Part shown: one piece after another, positions 43,965 through 53,324 of the stretch
How positions within the stretch are numbered: the stretch's first letter is position 1
Layout: each line of letters begins with the position of its first letter
Assembly (NCBI RefSeq): GCF_014204985.1
Contig: NZ_JACHMP010000001.1
Location: 1,798,001 to 1,862,000, forward strand
Direction: 5' to 3'
DNA from: Streptosporangium becharense
Lineage (GTDB): Bacteria > Actinomycetota > Actinomycetes > Streptosporangiales > Streptosporangiaceae
DNA: 64,000 bases
The notes under the pieces: model-generated
What the model was told of the DNA's origin: nothing
Database searches by the model: none
The model's input: only the letters and a program-made list of their open reading frames with translations
Position numbers and translations under genes: made by a program

Positions 43965-44612
43965 ATGATCAAGGACACCGCCGACCTCTGGCGCGTCACC
44001 ACCGGCGTACTGCTGATCGTCGGCCCATTGCTCGGTGCCCTCATCTGGCTGTTCCCCGTCCCGCCGCAGAAGGACTCGGTGTACGCCACGCTCGAGGACG
44101 TGCTGTCCCTCGGGAGCGTCCTGGTGACGGTCGCCGCCCTCATCGGCCTGCTGCGGCTGGTGCGGCACCGGGCGGTGTTCTGGCGGCTGGGCGGCTGGCT
44201 GGCCGTCGCCGGCAACGCCCTCCTCTGGGGGCTGATCCTGCTGGACGCACTCGGGGTGGAGGCGGCGCGCGCGCTCTACGAGCAGGACCACCCGCTCGCG
44301 GAGGTCGCCGTTCTCCTGCCGTCACTGCTCGGCACGGCCGGAACGCTGATCCTGGTGGTCGGCCTGTGGCGGGCAGGGATCGTCCACTGGCTGGTCCCCG
44401 CCATCTGGGCGGCCGTGACGCTGGCCCCCTACCTGGCGGTGACCTTCCTGCTGCTGCTCGTCCTGGTGACGATACGGCCGGTGCTGGATTTCATCCCGCT
44501 GCTCCTCACGGTGTGGATCGGAGTGACGGTCCTCCGGATGGGCCGGGAGCACTGGATCTCCCACACCGGCCCCGCCGACCGGGCTCACGCCCCGGCGGGC
44601 GGTGAGCGGTGA
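43965..44612 (+). CDS. Multi-pass membrane protein, hypothetical
   Basis: This 215-residue protein has about six transmembrane helices (near 13-30, 48-63, 75-93, 110-127, 135-153, 160-180). The short hydrophilic ends include a His/Gly-rich C-terminus. The ATG at 43965 follows GCGAGGAAAG; the upstream frame crosses the tandem repeats and is not supported. I do not recognise the family. It resembles DUF4386-type or other small actinobacterial membrane proteins only in topology. It is divergent from acoA and adjacent to a convergent response regulator. Confidence 0.75.
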   Translation: MIKDTADLWRVTTGVLLIVGPLLGALIWLFPVPPQKDSVYATLEDVLSLGSVLVTVAALIGLLRLVRHRAVFWRLGGWLAVAGNALLWGLILLDALGVEAARALYEQDHPLAEVAVLLPSLLGTAGTLILVVGLWRAGIVHWLVPAIWAAVTLAPYLAVTFLLLLVLVTIRPVLDFIPLLLTVWIGVTVLRMGREHWISHTGPADRAHAPAGGER

Positions 44613-44617
44613 GCCCG

Positions 44618-45280
44618 CTATCTGACGGACGCACCCGGCCGCACGACGCCCGACTCATAGGCGAACACCACCGCCTGGGCCCGGTCGCGCAGGTGCAGCT
44701 TCATCAGCACCCGCGCCACGTGGGTCTTGACCGTGGCCTCGCCGACGAACAGCTCGGCGGCGATCTCGGCGTTGGTGAGGCCGCGGGCCAGGAAGCGCAG
44801 CACCTCCAGCTCACGCGGGGTGAGCTCCGACAGCTGCGGCGGAGGCGCGGGGTCGTGGCGTCCGGCGAAGGAGGCGATGACCCGGGTGGTGACGGCCGGG
44901 TCGAGCAGGGCGTCGCCGCCGACCACGACGCGGATCGCCTCCACGAGCTGCTCGGGAGGCGAGACCTTGAGCAGGAAGCCGCTGGTCCCGGCACGCAGGG
45001 CGGCGTAGAGGTTCTCGTCGGTGTCGAAGGTCGTGAGCATGACGACCTTCGGCGGGTCCGGCCAGTCCAGCAGCTGCCGGGCGGCGGACAGTCCGTCCAT
45101 GCGCGGCATCGAGATGTCCATGAGCACGATGTCCGGCTTGGTGCGGCGGGTCACCGCGACGGCCTCGATCCCGTCGGCGGCCTCGCCCACCACCTCCATC
45201 CCGGACTCGCTCTCCACGACGAGCTTGAGCCCGGCGCGTACCATCGCCTGGTCGTCGGCGATCACGATACGGATGCTCAC
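44618..45280 (-). CDS. LuxR/NarL-family response regulator (orphan)
   Basis: This 220-residue regulator begins with a receiver domain: acidic pocket IADDQAMVRAG, phosphoacceptor Asp in IVLMDISMPRMDG, Thr in VMLTTFDTDE and Lys in GFLLKVSPPEQL. The LuxR HTH spans about residues 150-212 (LTPRELEVLRFLARGLTNAE, VKTHVARVLMKLHL). GTG at 45280 with GGAGGAG 5 bases upstream is the start, not the longer frame. No sensor kinase is next to it, so its partner is unlinked, or it acts without phosphorylation. Confidence 0.92.
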   Translation of the reverse strand: MSIRIVIADDQAMVRAGLKLVVESESGMEVVGEAADGIEAVAVTRRTKPDIVLMDISMPRMDGLSAARQLLDWPDPPKVVMLTTFDTDENLYAALRAGTSGFLLKVSPPEQLVEAIRVVVGGDALLDPAVTTRVIASFAGRHDPAPPPQLSELTPRELEVLRFLARGLTNAEIAAELFVGEATVKTHVARVLMKLHLRDRAQAVVFAYESGVVRPGASVR

Positions 45281-45469
45281 TTCTCCTCCTTGCCGGGCGG
45301 CTCGGCGCCTCGTACCCGGGTTCGCCCGATCGGCGCACCGGATCCCGGCATCACGCGCAGATACCGGGGAGAGGGCACGGAAACCGCCATGCGGGGAGAC
45401 TAAACCCTCACGACAGCCTTGCATACAGGACAAAACGCCCAGCCAAGCCGCTCACAAGTCTGCCGCAAG

Positions 45470-47119
45470 TCAGGATCGCCCGAACGACACGCTCCGTATG
45501 AACCGGTTGGCCACCGTGTCGTCACATCTCCCCGGGGCACAGAAGTAGATCATAAGCGCGGGCTCCTCCGGCAGCTCCACGGCCCACCCGGTGAAGTCGA
45601 GCTGCCCGCCGCGCTGCGGGTCGGTGATCGACCCCTCCAGGCGCACGGCGGGTTGCCCGCCCACGCTCACCTGGACGACCTCGGAGAAGACACTGACCGT
45701 GCCGGGCAGCGACGACTGCAGGGTCTCCTGGAGCTGCTGGGGCCCGCCGCGGGGGTCGAGGGTGTCGAGCGTCTGCGAGTAGAGGCCGGTGGCCTCCTCG
45801 GGAGAGCTCTTGATGGTCTCGTTGACGGTCGCCCAGTCGGCGGTGACCGGGGTTCCGAAGAGCGTGCGGAACTCCTCGACCCGGGGCGAGGCCACCACGA
45901 ACACGTCGGCCTGCTGCTGGAGGGTCCAGCCTTCGGGGTACTGGAACGCGATGGGCACCGCCGGTGACCCCGGGTAGGACTTCCAGCCGTCACCACCCTG
46001 CAGGAACGTCACCAGCAGCGCCACCAGCGCGACGATCGCCACCACCGCCGCACCCGCGCCGACGAGGACGCCCTTCCCGCCGCGCCTGCCCGTCTTCGCG
46101 CCGGACGCGCGCGTGGCCGCGCCCGCCGCACCGCCCCCGGCCGCCGTACCGGCCACCCCGGCCGGCTCCGGGACGGTCTGCGCGTCCTTCCTCTTCCGCC
46201 TGCCCGGCTTCCGCTCCGCCGGCGCCTTCTGCGGCGTCTCGGGCCGCGCGAGCCGGTAGGGGTGGTCGGAGCCGCTGATCGCGTCGCGCAGTTCGGCGAC
46301 GAAGCGGGTGCAGGTGTCGTAGCGCTGCTCGGGCGACTTGGCCAGGGCTCGCATCATGACGCCGTCCACCTGGAGCGGGAGCTCGGGACGGAGCGTGGTG
46401 AGCGGTGTGGGCGGCTCGGCCAGGTGGGCCCAGAGCAGGGCGATCTCGTTGTCGCGCTCGAACGGCAACCGCCCGGCCAGCGCCTCGTAGACCACGCACG
46501 CCAGGGCGTACTGGTCGCAACGGCCGTCGATGCGCTCCTTGTTGATCTGCTCCGGCGCCATGTACCGCGGGGTGCCGATGAACTGGTCGGTCTGGGTCAG
46601 CCCGGAGATCGAGGTGCGGTGCTTGGTGATGCCGAAGTCGGTGAGGTAGGCGTGGTCGCCCTCGGTGTGCGCGGCGATGAGGATGTTGGCGGGCTTGACG
46701 TCGCGGTGGACCAGGTCGTGGGCGTGCGCGGTGTCGAGCGCGGCGGCCACCTGGGCGAAGATCCGGTTGACCTGGCTGACCGGCATCGGGCCCCGGTCAT
46801 AGAAGAGCCTGCGCAGGTCGGGGCCGTTGACGTAGCGCATCGCGATGTAGAGCGTGCCGTCGTCGGCGGCGTCGGCCTCGTAGATCGGGATGATGTTGGG
46901 GTGGTCGATGCTCGCGACCGTGCGGGATTCGAGGACGAACCGCTGGCGGAACCGCTCGTCCTCGCCGAGGAGCGGGTTGAGGATCTTCAGCGCCACCCGG
47001 CGGTTCAACCGGGGATCGACCGCGAGGTAGACGACGGCCATGCCGCCTTTGCCGATGATGTCCTCGATGTGATACCCGGCCATCTCCTGCCCGATCAGCG
47101 CTCTGTCGTTCACGGACAT
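45470..47119 (-). CDS. Membrane Ser/Thr protein kinase
   Basis: This 549-residue Hanks-type kinase has glycine loop IGKGGMAVVY, ATP Lys45 (VALKIL), catalytic loop HRDVKPAN (138-145), DFG (161-163) and GTPRYMAPEQ. A Lys/Arg-rich juxtamembrane segment and a single helix at about 351-373 lead to an extracytoplasmic domain of about 170 residues (YPEGWTLQQQADVFVV, VGGQPAVRLEGSI). This is not a PASTA domain and resembles small lipoprotein-like folds. The ATG overlaps by one base the stop of the pseudoprotease gene (TGATG), so the two are translationally coupled. Substrate and signal are unknown. Confidence 0.93.
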   Translation of the reverse strand: MSVNDRALIGQEMAGYHIEDIIGKGGMAVVYLAVDPRLNRRVALKILNPLLGEDERFRQRFVLESRTVASIDHPNIIPIYEADAADDGTLYIAMRYVNGPDLRRLFYDRGPMPVSQVNRIFAQVAAALDTAHAHDLVHRDVKPANILIAAHTEGDHAYLTDFGITKHRTSISGLTQTDQFIGTPRYMAPEQINKERIDGRCDQYALACVVYEALAGRLPFERDNEIALLWAHLAEPPTPLTTLRPELPLQVDGVMMRALAKSPEQRYDTCTRFVAELRDAISGSDHPYRLARPETPQKAPAERKPGRRKRKDAQTVPEPAGVAGTAAGGGAAGAATRASGAKTGRRGGKGVLVGAGAAVVAIVALVALLVTFLQGGDGWKSYPGSPAVPIAFQYPEGWTLQQQADVFVVASPRVEEFRTLFGTPVTADWATVNETIKSSPEEATGLYSQTLDTLDPRGGPQQLQETLQSSLPGTVSVFSEVVQVSVGGQPAVRLEGSITDPQRGGQLDFTGWAVELPEEPALMIYFCAPGRCDDTVANRFIRSVSFGRS

Positions 47120-48666
47120 CACGCCTTGGCGGACTGGCCGCAGAAGCCGCAGAAGCTGTGCGCGGGGCCCAGCCGCATTCCACAGCCCGTGCAGTACTTC
47201 TGCACCGGGGTCTCGACCGGTTTGGCGTCGGCCTCGCGGGCGACCAGCACGGGCTGGCCGGGTGAGGTGGAGACCTTGGGCAGCGAGGGGAAGGACCGGC
47301 CGACCACGATCGTGGGGTCGGCCTTCTCGTCGAAGGCGGGCCGCCGCGGCATCGGCGGCGGCGCTCCCGGCGGCGCGGACGGGTGAGCGCCGACCGGCAC
47401 GGGCTGCTCCGCCTCGGGCTCGGGCCCGGCCGACCTGCGGCGCCACAGCAGCACCGTGATCCCGAGCACGGCCAGCACCAGCGCGCCACCGGCGAGGAAC
47501 GGCCACAGCGGGATCAGCGCGCGGGTGTCGCGGGGGACCGCGGCCTTCACCCCCTCATCCTCGGCGGTGCCGCGCTTCTCCTGGGACGTCTTCAGGTGCG
47601 CCGCGGCCACGGTGTGCCCCGGGTAGAGCTCCAGCACCCGCTGGAAGGCCGGCACCGCGTCACCGTAGTACTTGGTGTGGAAACGGGTCAGCGCCTGCTC
47701 GAAGGCGACGTCGATCGGCCCGCGCCGGGGCACCACGCCCGCCTCGCCGAGCGCCTTGGTCACCTCGCGGACGCCGATCATCCGGGCGTCCCCGCCGCCG
47801 CCGATCAGCAGGCCGACGACCTCGCCTTTCTTGTCCTCGATGACCGGGCCGCCGCGCAATCCCCGGTCGACCAGGGCACCGATTTTCCTGGGCTCGTCGA
47901 CCTTGTTCTCCGGGTCCTTGAACCCCCGGCCTCCCTCACCGGAGCCGCCCGCCCGCAGGTGGGCGATGTCGACGGTCTCCTTCAGGTTCGCGGCGGGACG
48001 CCCGGTGAACCCGGCGACCGCGACCGGCGAGCCCTCCTTGGACGGCACCCCGGCGGCCAGCGGCGCCGTGGGAAGTCCCGCGCCGCCGTCGGCGTGCCCG
48101 GTCACCTTCAGCACCGCTGGCGTGTCGGGGGTGCTTCCGGTGTGGGCGATCTCGGCCGTGAACCCCTCCTTGTCAGGGGGCAAGATGTTGGGGAAGACCT
48201 TGATCTCGGTGGTGACGTCGAAGATGCAGGTGGCGGTGGGCACCTTGGGCGGGTAGCACTGCTGCAGGTGACGGTTGAGCTGGTCGTCCTTGACGGAGTG
48301 CCGCTCGAAGTCGCCTGGGATGTCGACCTTGAAGTGCTCCGCGAAGATCTTGTTGGCGGCGTGGATCCGCATGTCGCGGTCGCTCTTGACCACGCCGGTG
48401 AGCGTGACGATGCCCCCTTCGGGGCTGACCACGGTGCCGCTGCCGACGCCGACCGGGACCTCGTAGGAGCGCTCCACGTGCATGAGCTCGCCGAGGTGGT
48501 CGAGCAGCGTGACGTCGATCTTCGCCGTGGCCTCGATCCGGACCACCGCGGGGGTCACCAGGTCGGTGATCCCGCTGGGGTGCTCGTGCGCCAGGGCGGG
48601 CGCCACCGCGGTGACCGCCAGACAGAGACCACCGGCCACCACCAGTGCCGGACCGAATCGCCGCAT
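47119..48666 (-). CDS. Membrane-anchored trypsin-like pseudoprotease with cytoplasmic zinc ribbon
   Basis: This 515-residue protein has a signal sequence (1-26, cleaved or not) and an extracytoplasmic domain with the outline of a trypsin/HtrA fold. GSGTVV (75-80) is followed by IVTLTGVV (86-93) and GLRGGPV (269-275). HtrA proteins have TNAHVV and GNSGGPV at these places, so catalytic His and Ser are missing. A short helical segment (320-360) is TPR-like. One helix (387-408) crosses the membrane. The cytoplasmic tail ends in a zinc ribbon (Cys492, 495, 506, 509). It probably senses or scaffolds and does not cleave. ATG is set by GGGAG 5 bases upstream. It is coupled to the kinase. Confidence 0.8.
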   Translation of the reverse strand: MRRFGPALVVAGGLCLAVTAVAPALAHEHPSGITDLVTPAVVRIEATAKIDVTLLDHLGELMHVERSYEVPVGVGSGTVVSPEGGIVTLTGVVKSDRDMRIHAANKIFAEHFKVDIPGDFERHSVKDDQLNRHLQQCYPPKVPTATCIFDVTTEIKVFPNILPPDKEGFTAEIAHTGSTPDTPAVLKVTGHADGGAGLPTAPLAAGVPSKEGSPVAVAGFTGRPAANLKETVDIAHLRAGGSGEGGRGFKDPENKVDEPRKIGALVDRGLRGGPVIEDKKGEVVGLLIGGGGDARMIGVREVTKALGEAGVVPRRGPIDVAFEQALTRFHTKYYGDAVPAFQRVLELYPGHTVAAAHLKTSQEKRGTAEDEGVKAAVPRDTRALIPLWPFLAGGALVLAVLGITVLLWRRRSAGPEPEAEQPVPVGAHPSAPPGAPPPMPRRPAFDEKADPTIVVGRSFPSLPKVSTSPGQPVLVAREADAKPVETPVQKYCTGCGMRLGPAHSFCGFCGQSAKA

Positions 48667-48785
48667 CGCCGCTCCCAACGTGGGCTAGGACAAGGGTCGC
48701 AAAGAGGAGTCGATAAGTGAACCGTCTGAGCATGAAGGCTTGGCTTTCTTTCCGTCTCGCGGTCCGGGACCTCCCATCTCATAGA

Positions 48786-48795
48786 CAAGCGCTTG
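48786..48795 (+). promoter_or_regulatory. CAAGCGCTTG operator upstream of hyuA
   Basis: The perfect 10-bp palindrome CAAGCGCTTG lies 54 bases before the hyuA start codon. The identical palindrome recurs at 61277 and 61333, with a variant at 63941, always near the start of a catabolic gene. It contains CAAG-N2-CTTG, which resembles the core of the KstR2 (TetR-family) operator as I recall it. The regulator gene is not in this window. Confidence 0.6.
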
Positions 48796-48849
48796 CTAGG
48801 GAAATAGCCTGCCGTTCGTCGGGACCTTCGGACATCACGGGGAGCGCCG

Positions 48850-50898
48850 GTGAGCCACGCGATCGGGGTCGACGTCGGGGGAACGTTCACGGACGTGGTG
48901 CTCAGCGGGCCCGGAGGCGAGATCTCCGTGGCCAAACGCCTGAGCACCCACGGCGACCCGGCGGACGGGGTCGTCGCGGGGATCACCGCCGTCCTCGGTG
49001 ACACCGCCCCCTCCTCGGTGACCCGGGTGGTGCACGCCACCACACTGGCCACCAACGCGATCCTCGAACGCAGGGGCGTCCGGGTCGCCTACGTCACGAC
49101 CCGCGGTTTCCGCTCGGCGATCCCCCTGGGCCGGTACGCCCGGGTCGAGGAGGACCGCTACGACCTGTGGTTCGACCCGCCCGCCCCGCCGGTCGCCGCC
49201 GGAGACTGCTTCGAGGTGCCCGAACGGATCGGCAGCCGGGGCGAGGTGCTCGAACCGCTCGACGAGGCGGCCGTGGCCGGGGTCGGCACGGAGATCGCCC
49301 GGCGGGGCATCACCACGGCCGCCGTCTGCCTGCTGCACTCCTACGCCAACCCGGCCCACGAACAGCGGGTCGCGCGGATCCTTCGGGTCTCGGTTCCGAC
49401 CGTGGTGATCTCCTCGGAGGTCTGGCCCGAGCTGCGTGAGTACGAGCGGGCGACCACCACGATCATGTCGGCGTACGTCGGGCCGGTCATGGCCGGATAC
49501 CTACGGCGCCTGGCCTCGCGGCTGGCCGGCATCGGGATCACCGCCCCGGTGCACGTCATGGACTCCGGCGGCGGCGTGATGTCGGCGGAACTGGCCGCCC
49601 GCCGTGCCGTGGCCACGATCGAGTCCGGACCCGCCGCCGGGGTGCTGGCCGCCGCCGCGTCCGGGTACCCGGACGCGATCTCCTTCGACATGGGCGGCAC
49701 CACCGCCAAGACCTGCGTGATCAGGGACGGCAGACCGGAGATCACCCACGAGTTCCACGTCGGCGGCCGGGGCAGCTTCGGCGGGCGCCGCGCCGGGACG
49801 GGGGTGCCGATCAAGACCCCGGCCGTCGACCTGGCCGAGGTGGGAGCCGGCGGCGGGAGCGTCGCCTGGGTGGACGCGGCGGGCACGCTGCGGGCCGGGC
49901 CGCGCTCGGCCGGTTCCGAGCCCGGCCCGGCCTGCTACGGGCTGGGCGGTGACGAGCCGACGGTGACCGACGCCAACCTGGTGCTCGGCTACCTGGACCC
50001 GGCGTCCTTCGCCTCGGGGACGGTGCCGCTGTCGGCGGACCTCGCCGGCGAGGCCGTCGACCGCCACCTGGCCGGACCGCTGGGGGTCGGCCGGGCCGAG
50101 GCCGCGTACGCCGTCCACGAGATCGCCAACGCCTCGATGGGGTCGGCCGTCCACGTGGTGACCGTGCAGCGCGGCATCGACCCCAGGGGGTTCGTGATGG
50201 TGGCCTTCGGCGGGGCGGGACCGATGCACGCGGCCCGGGTCGCCTCCCGGTTCGGCATCTCCACCGTGGTCGTGCCCGCGTACTGCGGCGTCGGCTCCGC
50301 GGCCGGCCTGCTGACCGCGGACCTGTCCGCCGACCGGGTGCTGTCCGCCCTGGACGCCGACCCCGCGCGGGTCTTCGCCTCCTTGACCGAGGCGGCCGCG
50401 GCGGACCTGGACGCCGACCTCGGCTCCCCCGGCGTGTCCGTCACGTGCTCGGCCGACGTCCGCTTCGCCGGGCAGGCCCACGACCTGACCGTGCCCTGGA
50501 GCGACTCCCCCGGCGAACTGGCCGCGCGCTTCTTCGCCGGATACCGGCAGGTGTACGGGATCGAGCAGGAGGGACCCGTCGAGATCGTGAGCTACCGCGT
50601 CCGCGTCACCCGTGCCGCCCCCGATCCCCCGCCCGCCCGGCGGCCCCCGCCCACGCACCCCCGGCGCCGCCCGGACCCGCCGTGGCCTCCGGCGACGCGG
50701 CGGGCGTACTTCCCGGAGGCGGGCGGGTACGTCCCGGTGCCGGTGCTCACCCGGGCCTGTCTCGCGCGGGCGCCCGGAGGGGCGGTCACCGGGCCGGCGA
50801 TCGTCGAGGACGCCGAGTCGACGATCGTGGTACCGCCGGGGTGGACGGCCCGGCCAGGGCGGAAGGACGCCGTGGTCCTCACCGGGGCGGGCACATGA
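48850..50898 (+). CDS. hyuA: Hydantoinase/5-oxoprolinase A-type subunit
   Basis: The 682-residue ATP-dependent ring-opening subunit (HyuA/OplA superfamily, ASKHA-like) opens with the phosphate-binding motif GVDVGGTFTDVVL. The conserved blocks HATTLATNAILERRG, ESGPAAGVLAAA, SFDMGGTTAKTC and FGGAGPMHAARVA follow. Family members hydrolyse cyclic amides or carboxylate substrates (hydantoins, 5-oxoproline, acetone, acetophenone) with ATP. The actual substrate is not decided by sequence. Start GTG follows GGGGAG. The CAAGCGCTTG operator lies upstream. It is coupled to hyuB by an ATGA overlap. Confidence 0.92.
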   Translation: MSHAIGVDVGGTFTDVVLSGPGGEISVAKRLSTHGDPADGVVAGITAVLGDTAPSSVTRVVHATTLATNAILERRGVRVAYVTTRGFRSAIPLGRYARVEEDRYDLWFDPPAPPVAAGDCFEVPERIGSRGEVLEPLDEAAVAGVGTEIARRGITTAAVCLLHSYANPAHEQRVARILRVSVPTVVISSEVWPELREYERATTTIMSAYVGPVMAGYLRRLASRLAGIGITAPVHVMDSGGGVMSAELAARRAVATIESGPAAGVLAAAASGYPDAISFDMGGTTAKTCVIRDGRPEITHEFHVGGRGSFGGRRAGTGVPIKTPAVDLAEVGAGGGSVAWVDAAGTLRAGPRSAGSEPGPACYGLGGDEPTVTDANLVLGYLDPASFASGTVPLSADLAGEAVDRHLAGPLGVGRAEAAYAVHEIANASMGSAVHVVTVQRGIDPRGFVMVAFGGAGPMHAARVASRFGISTVVVPAYCGVGSAAGLLTADLSADRVLSALDADPARVFASLTEAAAADLDADLGSPGVSVTCSADVRFAGQAHDLTVPWSDSPGELAARFFAGYRQVYGIEQEGPVEIVSYRVRVTRAAPDPPPARRPPPTHPRRRPDPPWPPATRRAYFPEAGGYVPVPVLTRACLARAPGGAVTGPAIVEDAESTIVVPPGWTARPGRKDAVVLTGAGT

Positions 50899-52604
50899 GC
50901 GCGGCGGCCGAGGCGCTGACCGCCGAGGTGCTGCGCAACGCGCTGGTCGTGGCGGCGGAGGAGGCGAGCATCGTGGTGGTGCGGTCGGCCTACTCGACGT
51001 TCATCGTCGAGGGGTCGGACGCCTCGGCGGCGATCCTGGACGCGCGCGGACGGCTGGTCGCGCAGTCGACGGCCACCACGCTCATGAACAGCATGGCCCT
51101 GAAGGTCGCCCTGCCCGAGCTGCTCGCGGACATCCCCGCCGCCTCGATGCGTCCCGGCGACGTGTTCGCGCTCAACGACCCGTACCGGGGCGGGGTGCAC
51201 ACCAACGACCTGCTCGTCTACCGGCCGGTCTTCGTCGCCGGGGCACCCGCCTACTTCACCGCCACGATGATCCACGTCTCCGACCTCGGTGGTCTGTCCG
51301 CGGGCGGGATGGCCCCGCTCGCCACCGACGTCTTCGCCGAGGGCCTGCAGCTCCCGCCGGTCCGGCTGGCCACCGCGCACGGCCCGGAACCCGCGGTCGA
51401 GGCGATCCTGCGGGCCAACAGCCGCACCCCGGACAAGGTCGTGGGCGACGTGCGGGCCCTGGTCGCGGGCACCGCGGTCGCCGCCGCCAGGATGGAGGCG
51501 CTGCTCGCCGAGTACGGCCCGCAAGGGCTCGCCAGGGGCGTCGACGACTACCTGGACCACACCGAGACCCGCACCCGCGCGGCCCTCTCCGCCCTGCCCG
51601 CGGGCCGCCACGAGTCGTCCTACCCGATCGACGACGACGGCCTCGATCCGGCCACCCCGCACACGGTCAGGGTCGCGGTCACCCTGACCCCGCAGACGGG
51701 GGCCGCCGTGCTGGACTTCGCGGGCACCGGCCCGCAGGTCCCCGCGGCGATCAACGCCTCGGCGTCGCAGTCACTGGCCGCCGCGGTGTTCGCGATGCGC
51801 TGCTTCCTGGATCCGGCCATCCCGATGAACGACGGCTGCCTGCGGGCGATCGAGGTGCGGCTGCCGCCGGGCTCGCTGCTGAACGCGCGCTCCCCCTACC
51901 CGTGCGGCGGCCGGTTCGTCCCGATCTACGCGGCGATGGAGGCGGTCTTCCAGGCGCTGTCGGACGCGATGCCGGAGCGGGCCATCGCGGCGAGCGGAAT
52001 CCTGCAACCCTTCTCCGTCGCGGCCGTCGAGGCGCCGTACTGGATCCACCTGTCCTACGACTTCGGCGGGGTGGGCGCCCGGCAGGGCAAGGACGGGCCG
52101 GACGCCACGGGCGTGCACTTCGGCGTCGGCCGCAACTCGGTGCCGCAGGTCGAACCGGTGGAGACCCGCTGCCCGCTGGTCGTGGAATCGGTGGAGATCG
52201 TCCCCGACTCCGGTGGACCCGGTCGCCACCGCGGCGGCCTGGGCTCCCGGACGGTGATCCGCTTCCTGGCCGACGCCCACGTCACCACCCGGGGCGACCG
52301 GCTGCGCAACGCCCCGCCCGGCCGGTCGGGCGGCCTGCCGGGAAGGCTCGGCGGCTTCTACCGGCGGCACCCCGACGGCTCGCTGGAACGCCTCCCCTCC
52401 AAGGTCAACAACGCCCGCTTCGCCGCCGGGGAGGCCCTCGTGATCCAGACGACCGGCGGCGGCGGCATCGGCCCGCCGCGTGAACGCCCGGTGGCGGAGG
52501 TCGTGGCCGACCTCGAAACGGGCCGCGTCACCCCCGCGGGTGCCCTGGCCGACTACGGCGTCGTCCTCCGCCCCGACGGCACCGGCCTGCGCACTCCCCC
52601 GTGA
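50895..52604 (+). CDS. hyuB: Hydantoinase/5-oxoprolinase B-type subunit
   Basis: This 569-residue subunit carries the HyuB blocks ALNDPYRGGVHTNDLLVYRP, SMAL and DFAGTGPQVPAAINAS. The C-terminal PDSGGPGRHRGGLG and GGGGIGPPRERP are the family's conserved metal and active-site region. It partners with HyuA in an A2B2-type complex. The ATG overlaps the hyuA stop; the longer frame is antisense-free but unlikely. Together the pair opens an unknown cyclic amide. Convergent with an Uma2 gene. Confidence 0.92.
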   Translation: MSAAAEALTAEVLRNALVVAAEEASIVVVRSAYSTFIVEGSDASAAILDARGRLVAQSTATTLMNSMALKVALPELLADIPAASMRPGDVFALNDPYRGGVHTNDLLVYRPVFVAGAPAYFTATMIHVSDLGGLSAGGMAPLATDVFAEGLQLPPVRLATAHGPEPAVEAILRANSRTPDKVVGDVRALVAGTAVAAARMEALLAEYGPQGLARGVDDYLDHTETRTRAALSALPAGRHESSYPIDDDGLDPATPHTVRVAVTLTPQTGAAVLDFAGTGPQVPAAINASASQSLAAAVFAMRCFLDPAIPMNDGCLRAIEVRLPPGSLLNARSPYPCGGRFVPIYAAMEAVFQALSDAMPERAIAASGILQPFSVAAVEAPYWIHLSYDFGGVGARQGKDGPDATGVHFGVGRNSVPQVEPVETRCPLVVESVEIVPDSGGPGRHRGGLGSRTVIRFLADAHVTTRGDRLRNAPPGRSGGLPGRLGGFYRRHPDGSLERLPSKVNNARFAAGEALVIQTTGGGGIGPPRERPVAEVVADLETGRVTPAGALADYGVVLRPDGTGLRTPP

Positions 52605-52671
52605 CCGCGCACGCCTCCCCCTCGCCGGCGCACCCGCGACGCGGCCGCGCCAACCGGGCTGCCCACCGGGC

Positions 52672-53256
52672 TCACGTCCGGGGCAGGAGGAGCGCTCCGG
52701 GGTCGAACCGCACCTCGAAGGGGGCGAGCAGGGCCGCCGTCTCCCCCGCCTCGTGTCTCTCCGCGGGCTTGTACTCGTCACCGGCCAGCTCGTGGACGTG
52801 GATCGACGGCCCCTCCCCCAGCTCGACCCGCCAGTAGACGGGGATGCCCGCGGCGGCGTAGGCGGCCCTCTTGAGGTGGCGGTCGCGTGCCTCGGTGGTC
52901 GGGCTGACGATCTCGACGGCCAGCAGGACGTCTTCCGGCCGGAACATCAGCTCCGTCTCCGCGACCGCCGCCGCGGGCACCACGACCAGGTCGGGGATGA
53001 AGAAGTCACGGCGGCCCACCCGGAGGTTGACCTCCTGGAGGGGCTGGAACTCCGCCGGTGCGGCGTCTTCCAGAATCCGAACGAGACGTAGGCTCACAAA
53101 CTGATGCATGGGGGTGGGAGAGGGACTCACCAGTAGGCTCCCGTTGAAGAGCTCGTAACGGTTCCCGTCGTCGGGGAACCTCAGCAGGTCGTCGACAGTG
53201 AACGGCGGCTCTCCTTGAAGAACCGTCCGCCTGGTCGTCGGCTCCGTCGTCGCCAT
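52672..53256 (-). CDS. Uma2-family (DUF820) putative restriction endonuclease-like protein
   Basis: This 194-residue protein has a PD-(D/E)XK-type core: FFIPDLVVVP (Asp) and VLLAVEIVSPTTEARDRHLK (Glu ... Lys). The beginning FTVDDLLRFPDDGNRYELFN is typical of Uma2. The family is abundant in actinobacteria and cyanobacteria and its biological role is unclear. It is not part of a restriction system here. The ATG at 53256 matches the MATTEPT start; a longer frame exists. Confidence 0.88.
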   Translation of the reverse strand: MATTEPTTRRTVLQGEPPFTVDDLLRFPDDGNRYELFNGSLLVSPSPTPMHQFVSLRLVRILEDAAPAEFQPLQEVNLRVGRRDFFIPDLVVVPAAAVAETELMFRPEDVLLAVEIVSPTTEARDRHLKRAAYAAAGIPVYWRVELGEGPSIHVHELAGDEYKPAERHEAGETAALLAPFEVRFDPGALLLPRT

Positions 53257-53324
53257 CGCGGTCACCTGCCCAGTATCGGGAGTCTCGCTTCCACGCACAT
53301 GCTACTTCCGATAATCACCTCACC

